From NCBI RefSeq assembly GCF_963675165.1, contig NC_087392.1, forward strand, positions 1,069,001 through 1,133,000: a DNA stretch of 64,000 nucleotides, given 5' to 3'. The notes beneath the pieces are model-generated. The model did no database searches. It was not told the origin of the DNA and saw only the letters and a list, made by a program, of their open reading frames with translations. This document shows, piece by piece, positions 47,301-63,761 of this stretch; position 1 is the first letter of the stretch, and every line of letters starts with the position of its first letter. The position numbers were made by a program, and so were the translations under genes. Source of the DNA: Halichondria panicea. Taxonomy: Eukaryota; Porifera; Demospongiae; Suberitida; Halichondriidae.

Positions 47301-48742
47301 TGGCTGCAGGTGAATTTGGTGTGGTGTACAAGGGAACACTCAACCAGAATAATCACCGAGAGTTGGTGGCAGTGAAAACACTTAAAGGTGAAACCATCAT
47401 CACCGATATGCTAACGCTCACATTATCATCTCCTTACTTAGGCATCTTTGCGAGTGCTGCTGACATACAGAGCTTCACAGAGGAGATCCTGATTCTCCAA
47501 CAATTCAACCATCCCAATGTCATGTCTCTGATCGGAGTGTGTCTAGGTGCTGACAAAGTGGGAGGGGGTCCATCCATCATCCTACCGTTTATGTCTAAAG
47601 GAAGCTTACTCAACTTCCTCAGGAAAGAAGCCGACCGACTGAGACCCTCAAAGGATGCTGACGTCACACAAGTAAAAATGTTACACCAACCGTATCCATA
47701 ACAGCAAAAATTGCAATTTTAATTTATCGTAATCGTATCCAGCAAAAATCTCAATATTAAATTATACTTAATTACATTCTCATGCACTTTGCTTATTATG
47801 TTTTACAAAACTAATTCTACAGATTGGAGCTGTTGAGAAAAGTCTTATTCAGATCTGTCTGCAAGTGGCCAAAGGAATGGAATACTTGGCTAGTCAGAGG
47901 TTTGTCCACAGGGATCTGGCTGCAAGGAACTGCATGTGAGTTCGATTCCTCCACCATTCTTCAGTGTGTTTTTACTATACCGTACTGTTCCAGGATTGAC
48001 CAATATAACCAGATTAAAGTTGGTGATTTCGGTCTGAGTGAAGATATCTATGCCAAAAACTATTTTAGACAAACTTCTAGTGATGGAGTCAAACTACCTG
48101 TCAAGTGGATGGCTCTAGAGAGCTTGAAATTGGGGGTATTTTCAGAGAAATCAGATGTGGTAAGTTCTCCCATGCAAATTTAAAGTAGCATTGTAATCTG
48201 GCTCTTGTTTCTTCTTGTCCAGTGGTCATATGGTGTGACTTGCTGGGAGGTATTCTCTTGTGGGGAAATCCCCTACCCAGGGGTCCACCCCCAGCAGGTG
48301 CTGGAGCTCCTAGAACAAGGGCAACGTCTCAGGAAGCCGGGAAATCCAGCATGCTCCTATGAAATGTAAGCACCACGGTTTTTGCTCATGTAAATCTATT
48401 TTTGCTCTTCTTTACAGGTACTCAGCGCTCCTCTTATGCTGGGAAGTCAATCCTGACAACCGCAAAACATTTACAGAGCTATGCTCAATAATGGAGGCAC
48501 AGCTCCACTCAATGTCCGACTACCTGGACCTTAACCTCATTGCCAACACACAATTCAGCGACACAACTGCAGCTGTGCCCGAGGAGAGTCCCTATGAGAT
48601 GGCCGATGATAGTGCAGACAGGGAAGTCCCTCGAAGTGATTCAAGAGCCTACGACAATGTGGCTGATGATGCCCATGACAGTACAAGTGTCGACATGCTG
48701 TATGAAAGAGCTCCCGAGGACAATACGTACATTGGTGTGTAG
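44308..48742 (+). CDS. Receptor tyrosine kinase with repeated ectodomain
   Basis: Single-pass receptor of about 944 residues. Exons: 44308-44388 (tentative signal peptide), 44493-44714, 44991-45168, 45225-45539, 45670-46005, 46140-46469, 46660-46816, 46906-46976, 47158-47247, 47310-47387, 47442-47671, 47823-47935, 47994-48159, 48223-48365, 48418-48742; all in phase. The ectodomain has a fibronectin-III-like unit, then three related modules of about 105-110 residues, two with the CEASSDPPS-type core. The TM segment is at about 490-515, followed by a basic stop-transfer (KREKR). Kinase motifs: [35 protein letters not shown] and [11 protein letters not shown], closest in wording to MET/TAM kinases. 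Tail tyrosines include YDNV (GRB2-type YxN), YEMA and YIGV. The catalytic core is intact. The first exon's donor (GGG/GTCCTT) is weak, so the 5' end is the least certain part. Confidence 0.88.
44750..44959. mobile_element. MITE-like element in an RTK intron
   Basis: Terminal repeats TACCGTATTACTAGAAT and ATTCTAGTAATACGGTA, with further pairing of GCGG/CGCAAAA tracts inside. 210 bp, no ORF, filling most of intron 44715-44990. Confidence 0.75.
45600..45688 (+). repeat. 49-bp tandem duplication at an RTK 3' splice site
   Basis: AGTATATCTGATTCCTTA and CTCCATTGAGCTA occur twice. Only the second copy has the AG (CCTTAG) used as acceptor at 45670; the first reads CCTTACT. Confidence 0.75.
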
Positions 48743-49301
48743 TTTAGAGAACAGTTTGTTTAGTGTATGTTCATTGTGTATATAGCAGATCTTTCATTTT
48801 TGATTATGTCCATTGTATTGTAGGTGTGAATTTATAAACCCTTCCAACTGTTCAATCAAAATTATTAAGCTGTGGTTGCTTATATAAACATAACCCATGG
48901 CTTAAGCTCCTTAGGAGGCCTCTCATGATCATTTGGTCATCAGTCATCACTATTCTAATTGAGTGAGTCCAGTAACGTGTACAATTAAGGGAATGTCCCT
49001 GGTACAACCCCCCCCCCTAACAAGGCTATATGGGGTGGGATCAATTGTTTCAGATAGATTTTCAAAGGACTGTACATATTAATTTTTGTTATTATGTACC
49101 ATTAACACATCGATCATATTTCCGCATCAGTTGTACAACACTATCAGTGAAAAAGAATGTAGATGGTGCCAGTATATACAATCATGTAACACAAACAAAA
49201 CATGACAGTTACATGTACAAAACCGAATAAAATATTTGTACATGTATGTGAATGTGTGCATTGACAAAATTAAAACTGATCAATACTATATTTACACAGA
49301 G
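48743..49301. other. Convergent spacer, RTK and mannosidase 3' regions
   Basis: About 560 bp, AT-rich, presumably the 3' UTRs of both genes. AATAAA lies at 49226-49231 on the plus strand. A run of nine C occurs near 49009. No further gene was seen. Confidence 0.5.
49226..49231 (+). terminator. Possible poly(A) signal for the RTK gene
   Basis: AATAAA 484 nt after the RTK stop and just before the end of the convergent mannosidase gene. Only positional support. Confidence 0.35.
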
Positions 49302-53297
<3,996 letters not shown>

Positions 53298-53640
53298 TGT
53301 GCATGTGAGTGATGTCAGTTCTAGTCACTGATTATAAATGTAACAAAAGGGGGTGGTGGAACCTCTTGACTCTGCTGCCAGTAAATAATGGAAGCTCTTG
53401 AGCTTGAGAGTTCGTCACTCTTGTGTACTTCTAACAGGAGACCATGTCGGTAGAGATACAGCTTGGAATGCACGTCTTTGCTAAAGGTACGTGCATATAC
53501 TTTCTTGTACATACAGTACGTACTTTGTACTGTACTGCACTGGTACACAGCAACAGTGACGTCATTTGTGAAAGAACGATTTCCTGTGACTTCGCAGAGA
53601 TATCACATGATAATCATCAAAGATAATTATGGTTTAAAAA
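53298..53640. promoter_or_regulatory. Divergent promoter, mannosidase and CEP43, with a spliced uORF
   Basis: 343 bp between opposite ATGs. On the plus strand an ATG at 53444 opens a short frame (MSVEIQLGMHVFAK) ending at a good donor (AAAG/GTACGT at 53487). Splicing to an acceptor near 53597 (CTTCGCAG) continues it to a stop at 53626, 14 nt before the CEP43 ATG. This looks like a 5' UTR exon with an upstream ORF. Confidence 0.45.
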
Positions 53641-55364
53641 ATGGCGGGTGAAGAGGACGTTGAGTTGAGAGATCTGGTTGCACAGACGCTAGAGACAAAA
53701 GGTGTACTCGGGAAGATAAGGGTAGGTTGTCATTAAATCTGTCTGTCTGTATAACTCTAGGGATATTACAATATAAAGTGTTTGAGTAAAACTGTTCAAA
53801 ATGTTCATGGTGTAAATGAAGCATTAAACATGAAACTATGTCCTTATACTAGGCTCAGTTGAGGGCGTCTGTGTTCTTGGCTTTGGAGGAACACGATTCT
53901 GAGAAGGTACGATATATATAATTGTCCGATACCTTTATGATCGAACACTCCCTTAGAAACCACATCCACTGGCTAGCTCTAAACTTGCCGAGTTCTTGAA
54001 GACAAAAGATGGACAATTGACTACAGCTTTAGTTCGAGAGTTTTTAGAATTTTTTGAGTTGGACTACACGTGTGCTGTCTTCGACCCTGAATCAAACGCT
54101 GTAAGGAAAATCAGTCGTTTCACTTTGTACTGCTTTTATAATTCCCTTGTTACCTCCTGTAGTTGGAGAGCTATCCTGGTCGGGGAAAGCTTGCTCAAGA
54201 TATTGGCGTTGACTCAGAAGCGTCCACGACTACTCCTCTACTAGCTAGCATCCTCCATAAGTCAAGGCACTCTCCTCCTCCTCCGTCAGTTGCCGTAAAG
54301 CAGCTCACATTCCCCGAGCAAGCCACAGACTCTCAAATAGTCAATAGAACTGCTAACTCAATTCATAGAAGGCCACTTGATGATTCACAACTCCCCCCGT
54401 TGAGTCAAGGAAAACTTGGACAGCTAAAAGAAAACGATAGTAGTCACAATAACAGCACATTCACTCCGTCACTACAACCCTTCCTTACCAACTCACTTAA
54501 TACAAATGAGAACAGTAACCTCCGCCCTAAGGAAGTGCCTAAGGACGTACACCCTCACACGGTCACTCAGAATGGTCTGGATGAACCACGGAACTTAGTG
54601 GATATTAGTATGGACTCACTCAACAACAGAGGAATACACGCTGAGCTTGGGGAAACCTTCACCGGTGACAACAGTTTGGATGTGGACAAATTATTAAACT
54701 CATCCGAAGACTTGGACAAAGTGGCACAGTTAGCAGGTGTAAAAACAGAAGAATCGGGTCGAGATGAATTAGATGACTTCTTCGACAATGCCCTCCCCTC
54801 CAAAAGCAACCCAAGGTGGGTGGTATTTATTATTGTGAATGTGCTTTTGGTCATTGTTTACTTTGAGTCAATGGTGCGTTTCATTGTGTCCAGTGATCCA
54901 AACAGTTACATGTCTGAAGACCTTTCTGCTCCATTATCAAGCATCACAGGAAAAGTGAGCTTTAGTGTAATTTAAAGAGCCCTTACATGTCTCTTGTATA
55001 AGCTTCCAGATATGTCTCATATTTAACACAAGTGATTAGTATAATTAGTAGTATCAGGTACCCCTGGTAGTATGGTTAAGAGTGCTATTAATCCCGAGTA
55101 ACCATACTATTCGTTTACGATGCAGTTCTCTGCAGCTTTAAGATTTTCAGCCATGGCCGTTATTCGAAAACAAGCCCCGTGCAATTACTGGTCTAGATGT
55201 GATGCGCGATTAATAGCACTGCTTCACTGTACAAATCCCAGTGCACTAATAGTGCATCATACGATTATAATTATTTCTTTTTCCAGTTTGAGACGGAGGA
55301 CTTGACTCTATCTGAAAACAGTGTACCCGATGATTTTGACTACTCTGAGCAAGTTCACTCATAA
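53641..55364 (+). CDS. CEP43: CEP43/FOP (FGFR1OP) centrosomal protein
   Basis: Centriole and ciliogenesis protein. Six exons: 53641-53721, 53853-53906, 53957-54100, 54163-54815, 54894-54954, 55287-55364, giving about 356 residues (human 399). The N-terminus matches the FOP dimerisation region and LisH: EEDVELRDLVAQTLE, GVLGKIRAQLRASVFLALEE, then FLKTKDGQLTTALVREFLEFF and TCAVFDPES. The middle is Ser/Pro-rich; the acidic segment DELDDFFDNALP matches the human FFDDPIPKP region. The tail ends DDFDYSEQ, like the human DDYVDDF segment. Read straight through, 54816-54893 would encode a false hydrophobic stretch. It is instead a 78-bp GT-AG intron whose removal keeps phase. Confidence 0.88.
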
Positions 55365-55697
55365 CAACACTGCGTATTCCCCATTATTACTCTCTCATTT
55401 GTGATCTGCTCCTTTATTAGTTTTATATGCACTGACTGTCATTAATTTTTTTGTTTTGTTTTGTCTTGTAGCTCTCATCTGCAGTCATAATTATATACAC
55501 AGGTTTATTACAAAAAAGTCATAATTATTGTTAGAAAAAATTAATAATGGGCGGGGCTATAATTATATATATAATGTCCAGTCAAAGGTCAATTTTGGTG
55601 TGCGTTTAGAAGAAATAGAGGGAGGGGCTGGGCTGCATGCTGAGCTAGCTGATCCTGATATAAAATCAGCTAGCTAGAGTGCCTCCTATAGATAACA
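55365..55697. other. Spacer between CEP43 and the IQ-motif gene
   Basis: 333 bp, very AT-rich with repeated ATAATTATA words. It should contain the CEP43 3' end and the promoter of the next gene. Nothing specific was recognised. Confidence 0.4.
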
Positions 55698-56911
55698 ATG
55701 ATATCTAACGAGGAGGCAAGAAGTATACTGAATAATACCATTTTTCCAGGTAAGTGCAAGTAGATATGCCCACTACTGCATACTGTGTGTGAAGCTAAAT
55801 TAGCTGGTTTCCATGGTTTCATGATTAATTATAGATGAAAGTGATCCTACATACTCCTATTGTCTTTCCAAGACCAAAAGAAAGGTATATAAAACTTGGC
55901 CCATTAAAATTTTGAGCAATGTTTCTATCTGACATCATGGCGTCATGTACACCACCCTTGGCCTTCAGAATGCAGTGTTGTCAAGAAGTGAGCATTGTAA
56001 CATTGCAGCAGCTATCCAGATACAGAGTGTCTGGAGAGGTCACAGGACTAGGTTCGTGTAATAATTATGATACTTGTACTTTTCAGTTAACATTTATTTA
56101 TGTGCTGATTTTCAGGCAAAAGCTAAGAACTATCTTTGGATGTCAATCTTCAGAAAAGGTTGCATGCAACACTTTCCCAACTGTACATTTATTATTTATT
56201 CTCCTCTACACAGTCACTTGACTGCTTCTGCCCTAGAGTGAAGTCCAGATATGAGGAGTACCTTCGCTGGTGTCACGAGCAGGGTCTGGATCTCAAGTCC
56301 TCCTCAACTATCATATCGTTTGAGGATTACTGTGCTAGGATCATCCAGTCATGGTGGAAGAGGCTTGATGTTAAAAGGCGTCGGCAAGAGGGCTCTTGGC
56401 GTGGAGGTATGCGTTCTAGGCCCTCTAGGAGCTCTGCCATGGGTAAAGGTAGGAGGAGGTTGGATCCTCACAATGCTGCAGTTATCATTCAGAGAGCATG
56501 GAGGAGACATAATGTGAGTTACTAGATGGAGTTGGGGTGCAGGACTTTTTTTAGCTGACATTGGCAGTATAGTGGGCTGCTTTTAAACAATAGAGAGCTG
56601 TTGTCACTCACTGTTGTAGCTGGTACGTCTTTATACATGTACACCAGTCATTATTGATATAACATTATTATAAACTCACATTTGTAGGATGTGAGAGTGT
56701 ACAAGTTCTACAGAGATCTTATCAACTTTAAAGGCAAGGGTGATCCCAAGATGATGCTACGTTGCATCAATCCTGCTGAGGCCAAACTATTTGATAGGGC
56801 CGCTGGAGCACATGTTAAGTTTAGATTGGGAGGGGTAAGTTATTTTATGTAGTCTGGCAATGTGACTGGATGTACTACAAATTTGATATTAAATTTTGTT
56901 TCTACTCACTC

Positions 56912-56962
<51 letters not shown>

Positions 56963-57930
56963 TGACCTTTCCACCTAACATATACTACAAGGTGTTCACT
57001 CTTCGACCCATTGTGGACCTGTGTGCGTACAGTCCCAGAGACTACACAGCCATGGCGTACAAGCAGAAGCTACCACGAGACGTACATAATCGTGGAAAAG
57101 GAGCACCCCCTTCGAACGGTACGTACATTATTAAATTTTACAATATGTACTTGCCTATTTTTTGATTTTAGATAAAGCTAACTGGTATAAGAGGCACGAG
57201 AATAATGGCTGGAGACCTGTGTCTGACAGAGTAAGTAAGATGTGGTAAAAAAGGACACTTGACACGATATCGTTTGCAGGTCTTTCTGAGCACCCATCTA
57301 GATCCTATCACTGTGGAAACATCAGCAAAACAGAAGAGCTTTCATTATTCCAAAGTAAGCTAAGTCCTGATGTTTACTGCATATTTCTAGTGAGTAACTA
57401 TGATTATAATTATTGTTGTGTATTAGGTGAAGAGAAAGGATGAGCTAGAGAGAAAAAGAAAGCAGAAAAAGATTGGATGGCTAAGAAAAATGTAAGACAC
57501 ACACACACACACGCACACACACACGCACACTACCATCTCCACTCACAGGTACCAAGAAGGAATGTTACAGGCCCACAGCACTACCACCACATCTGCTGTC
57601 CAGTTGGCAGCTGACCAGCTTATGGAGTTATCTGACACACACCCTGAGGTGGTCGAGGATGAGGACATTGATGATCTACTGTCCTGGACCAACGCACTTA
57701 ACTTTGACGAGTGAGCTTATGCTGATACCTTGTAATCGTAATAATTATGTACATGTGTGTAGTTATTGTACAGGATATTAGCAAATTCTTGTACTATTCG
57801 CTATACATTATCTATTATCTCTACTGTCCACAGGTACATCACAGACTGGCATATTTCGGCTTCTACTACATTTTCAGACATGCAAGGAAAACAAGATCCA
57901 TACGAGCTCACATTAACTGCACCAACTTAA
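55698..57930 (+). CDS. IQ-motif protein, C11orf65/MFI-like
   Basis: Thirteen exons join in phase: 55698-55749, 55835-55884, 55969-55987, 56009-56051, 56116-56158, 56214-56513, 56688-56834, 56962-57118, 57172-57230, 57280-57354, 57427-57491, 57549-57710, 57834-57930, giving about 422 residues. Three IQ-type calmodulin-binding motifs are visible: TAIQIQSVWRGHRTRQKL (only after joining the 19-nt microexon 55969-55987), ARIIQSWWKRLDVKRRR and AAVIIQRAWRRHN. The core that follows (DVRVYKFYRDLINFKGKGDP, MLRCINPAEA, TFPPNIYYKVFT, WYKRHENNGWRPVSDR) matches my memory of vertebrate C11orf65, named MFI for a role in mitochondrial fission. The assignment is from recall, not a search. A Lys/Arg-rich helix and an acidic C-terminus follow. 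It converges with pyridoxal kinase (94 bp). Confidence 0.75.
56906..56957 (+). repeat. (CT)n tract at a 3' splice site
   Basis: Pure CT repeat serving as the pyrimidine tract for the exon at 56962. Confidence 0.85.
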
Positions 57931-58024
57931 TTATTGTCCATTACATAATTATTGTGTTGAATATTAAATTAATGTCCATTATTGTAATTCATTATGAAAA
58001 AAACACTAAAAAAAACAACAAAAG

Positions 58025-59612
<1,588 letters not shown>

Positions 59613-59722
59613 CTAGCTAGCTCTGGAAGTTGGTCGATCAAGCTAGCCATGTGCTTTTGCAAGTTTTTATGGGAGGGAGTGGCTCAATCTTCAATTTCAA
59701 TTAGGTAGCTTGATCATAGATA

Positions 59723-60172
59723 CTATAAATTCAGAGGAGGCTGGAACCACTTGACCTTAGCTAATTAAGGTCACTAATTGGATTTATCCAAACTTCTCTT
59801 GCAGACTACTTCAAGCCTAGTTTTTAGTGTCTATCAGTTTAAAACGTTATTTTTCAGGGGGGTCAAATTTTATTTTCGCCAATTTTGCTCAGAAGCAGAG
59901 ATACAAGTCTCAAAGCCAGCTATGCAGTGACCTCGAGAACAAGCCGCTCATGATATCGAGGCTAGTGCAAGAGCAAGACTTTTGATTGTATCTCTGCTTC
60001 TGAGCAAAATTGGCGAAAATAAAATTTGATTCCCCCCCTGAAAAATAACGTTTTAAACTGATAGACACTAAAAACTAGGCTTGAAGTAGTCTGCAAGAGA
60101 AGTTTGGATAAATCCAATTAGTGACCTTAATTAGCTAAGGTCAAGTGGTTCCAGCCTCCTCTGCTATAAATT
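59723..60172. mobile_element. Foldback/MULE-like non-autonomous element with 9-bp TSD
   Basis: The core 59732-60163 (432 bp) consists of two nearly perfect inverted arms of about 175 bp around a loop of about 75 bp, starting CAGAGGAGGCTGG and ending CCAGCCTCCTCTG. It is flanked by identical copies of CTATAAATT (59723-59731 and 60164-60172). Long terminal repeats with a 9-bp duplication fit Mutator-like non-autonomous elements. No ORF. Confidence 0.85.
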
Positions 60173-61010
60173 ACATGGATATGAAACGCCTCTAGATTAC
60201 AGTGATTCCAGATAGTATCCGGAGTTTTGCTGGGAGGAGGATTGTCTCACAGCTACCAGAAAATGAAGAGCTACTGGCAAGCAAAGAATCTGTTGTCACA
60301 AGAGTCTACGATTGAAAACTGAAGTGATACTACTATGATTGGCTTTAACTAGGTCTGTAAAGTAAGTTTTAGTTATGATTGTTCCAGGTAGAGCGTTGTA
60401 GCTGATTTGTGGAGCTAAAAATGGCTATATTCACTCTTTTAATAACTTTGTGTTAGTTGATCTGCTGTTTGAAAAGAATTACTGTGTTTATTTTTTGTGT
60501 AGTAGTTAGCCAGTAGGTATAGGTACTGGGTCCACTTACTTCTGACCTTGTGTATGCTTTAACTATCTGGTTACAAACAGTTGAAGGTGTTTTCAAGTGT
60601 CCTTCTTTGTGTCAGTTGATTTCTTGAACCACATGTGTTGAGTGTCTGTACTAAGTTTTATTGCGTAGAGTAAGGGCATGTTCACCGGGTCCACTAAGTT
60701 TTATTAATGCACATGTCTTAGTTTGGTTAAAAAGCAAGTTCAAATGTACTAAAAATTCACGCTCTCAATGAATTGTTGTTGATTATTTATTATTTTTCGA
60801 TTATGAAATTATAGCTACAGAATTATTTTTCGTTCGTATAATTATTATAGTAGTTACAATGTCATACTTGACTGTTTGCTTATGTTTTGCAGCCAGACTA
60901 TGTACACCTCAGACAATGCCTCGCGAGAAGAAGGAACCATTCATTGACTGGCGAAAGAATGACACGAGAATGTGACGTCCACATGTCTATGTCAAAGCCT
61001 CTACTCCACA
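60170..61010 (+). ncRNA. Possible small spliced transcript
   Basis: A good donor (GTAAA/GTAAGTTTTAG near 60360) and a good acceptor (TATGTTTTGCAG ending near 60893) could join two exons. The second contains a 19-codon frame (MPREKKEPFIDWRKNDTRM, stop) and the first a similar-sized one (MKSYWQAKN...). No long ORF or recognised family. It could be a non-coding RNA, a micropeptide gene or chance. Confidence 0.25.
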
Positions 61011-61267
61011 TCAGCTATTATAGCCAAGCATTATCATGATTCATTCATTTCCAATCTATCTAGACACATAGTTTTTGTTATTAAATAATAATAATTTTGT
61101 GCTATATTAAATCCCAGAATGCACATGTAAAGTTATTCTTGTTATTGTCGAGCCTCCATCATCATCATTCTCAGTCAGAAATTTTCAAAAGTCATCTGAG
61201 ACGCTCTCAGAGCTGGAACAACTAGAGACACACTTTCAGTAGCCATTTTTATTTGGAAAAATTTGTA

Positions 61268-61663
61268 TACCGTATATCTTCTAATTTATCGGACAGCAAA
61301 AAATAATTATTCTGGAAATTGTCCGGGTATAATTGGAACAGATTTTTATAGAGCATGCGAAGTGTCCGGAATAATTAGAACAAGCAAGCAGCTGCATGCG
61401 AGCTAGCTAAGTTTAATAGAACAAGGTACGACTGAATAGTTGCACTAACTATCTAAAACTAGCTACTCAAAGCTATCTAACTGCAGCACTCCAAGTCTTA
61501 CTTGCCGTCTATGAATGGTAACTCAACTTTTCAAGGTATTGTCCGGATATTTAGAACAAATGTAATATTAAAGTACTGGAGTGTCCGTATTAGAACAACG
61601 AAAATTGCCCAAAAGAGTGTCCGGGTAATTAGAAGTGTCCGATAAATTAGAAGATATACGGTA
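61268..61663. mobile_element. Inverted-repeat element with TACCGTATATCTTC ends
   Basis: TACCGTATATCTTCTAATTT and its complement at the right bound 396 bp; about 29 bp pair almost perfectly. TA at both ends suggests a TA target, as in mariner/Tc1 derivatives. Inside, GTGTCCGG-type words recur. No ORF. Confidence 0.75.
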
Positions 61664-61785
61664 CTAGACCGTTTACATCCGAGGCAATCATCATCCCAGC
61701 CCAAACCTGAGGCGTTTCATATCCATGTAATTATAGTATCTATGGCTTGATAGAGAGGAGTGTGAAATCTTTATCAAAGAGTGCT

Positions 61786-63571
61786 ATGTCGTCCCAACTG
61801 AGCAGTGAGGTGGCTTCTCAGCTGGATCTATCTGTAATCCGATACAGTCGTGTGGTGGAGGACCACAGAGTGCTGTCCCATGCCTTCAACATTGTCCCAG
61901 ACCAGGACACTGTGCTCTCCATTACAAGGTGAGCCCTGCAATGGTGCACTAAAGTTCCAATCTTAATATGTTTGCAGTTCTGGTGACAATGTACTCAATC
62001 TTCTGCTCGAGCGACCAAAGAAAATAGGTGAGAAATTTAATATTATATCCATAGGTACGTGCACAATGCACAAATGTTTAACTTCATCCAAGGGCCTCCT
62101 TTTATCCATTCTTTTGTTCTCTAGTTGCCATTGATATGAGCCATGCACAGACATCAATTCTGGAGCTGAAGCTTACTGCTATCCGTCACCTCAGTTACCA
62201 TGACTTCCTAGTGTTGATAGGAGAGGTTGCGGCCACTGGTGATGAAAGAGAGGCTGTGTTCCAGACGATGAAACACCACCTACCACCACAAGCAAAGGTA
62301 AGGGAGACCATTACTATTGTATTAAAGCCATCTTTACATTAGGTCTAGGAACGGTTACTTTGGGGTTTCATTATTTCAAAGCTAAATCTAAATGCAAGAG
62401 TAGATACTCTTGATATAGCTTTGATTCAAGGCCGATTAAATTGAATCGAGGCTACTCTTGATACTGCTGTTATCACAAAGGCTCACATGTTTAGTGTTTG
62501 CATTTTTATCTCATTCAGATTTGAGGATTCTATTGTGCCCTTAAAGGGGTGATAAGAACCACATGATTGAAAATAATTGCCCTGTGTAGGTTTTCTGGGA
62601 AGATCGTGTTGATACAATCAGGGAAGGAGTAGCCACGTCAGGTCGACTACAAAAGTACCTGATTAAGATGATGCGAGACCAGCTGTCAGAGACAGTAGGA
62701 GATCAAGTAATGGACAGTATGTTCAGTGCCCAGAGTGTAGAGGAGCAGAGGCAAATCTTCCAGTCCATGCCCCAGGACAAAGTGGAGGCTATTGTGAGGT
62801 ACGTGAACACAAGTCAATGCATTATTCAGCATTACAATTTTGTTTGTATAAATCATATCCTGTTTGTCTTTACTCTGGGAATTTTCTCACCGTACAGGGC
62901 ACTCTGTGACAAAAACAATGCATTAAAAGGTCGATCGCCAGCACAACAAAAGTATTTGTCAGACATTAGTCAGGACTTCATTGCGGACACATTACTGACA
63001 GGGTTCAATCGAGTCAGCTCAGAAGTGAGCCTCAAAGACAACTTCTATTTTAATTGGATTTGTGTTGGAGAGAGGGGGTATAATCCAGAGAGCCGTCCAG
63101 AGTTTGCCCCTCCCTACCTCAGAGAAGAGAACTTCCTGGCTCTAAGGGTATGCCATATAGTAATTACTGTTAAGATGTTTTTACTGTCATGCATGCAGGG
63201 CCTTGTCGCCAGGGTGGATGTACATACTACTTCTTTGGAGGACTATCTCAGTCTCCCTGACATACCACTTTTCAACAAAGTAAGTTGTATGAAAACACAG
63301 CCACTTGTTGCCTCACTATTCTCATGCACTGCAGATCAACCTCTCTGACATGTTTGAGTACATGAGTGCTGAAAATACAGAGCGCTTTTTCAGTCTTCTA
63401 TCTGACAATATGGCAGTTGGTGCCCGAGTGGCCTACTGGAACCTGATCCTCCACCGACTCCCCCAAAAGTGTCCCTCGCTGCAACATCTGAGCCAACTCT
63501 CCAAAGAGTTACATAAGAAAGATAGACTGTTCTTTTATTCTGAGGTGTGTGTTATTGAGAAGACCAACTAG
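61786..63571 (+). CDS. BtaA-like (DUF3419) aminocarboxypropyl transferase
   Basis: By family, the first step of betaine-lipid (DGTS) synthesis: transfer of the 3-amino-3-carboxypropyl group of SAM to diacylglycerol. Seven exons join in phase: 61786-61928, 61978-62027, 62125-62297, 62590-62798, 62898-63147, 63199-63279, 63335-63571, giving 380 residues, close to bacterial BtaA. Landmarks: YSRVVEDHRV at the N-terminus (compare YxQVWEDPRV), the SAM site DTVLSITSSGDNVLNLL, then IVAIDMSHAQ followed by ELKLTAIRHLSYHDF (compare DLNPAQ...ELKLAAIRxLxxEDF), and LSDMFEYM with ARVAYWNL near the end. No BtaB-type N-methyltransferase is fused, unlike fungal and algal Bta1. The start is the first ATG in frame; an in-frame TTG upstream is not used. 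Family assignment is fairly sure; the actual product is not shown. Confidence 0.8.
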
Positions 63572-63761
63572 ATCTCGAACAATTTCAGAACCCTTAATTC
63601 TTAGTTTGTACGTATGTCATGATTTTTATCATTATAGTCTATACTATAATAACAGTATTGTAAAAAACACAATGGTAGAAATTATATAGTGGGATGGGGA
63701 AATTAATAAGGTTCTAAAAGACTCATGGTCAGTTCAGTAATGATTGTAAAGCTAAAATTAA

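Noticed and set aside
54816-54893. Transmembrane helix in CEP43
   Set aside because: It has GT-AG ends, is phase-compatible and interrupts a conserved cytosolic protein, so it is better explained as an intron.
61747-61785. N-terminal extension of the BtaA-like protein from 61747
   Set aside because: It would start at TTG; the first ATG in frame is 61786 and BtaA alignment does not need the extension.
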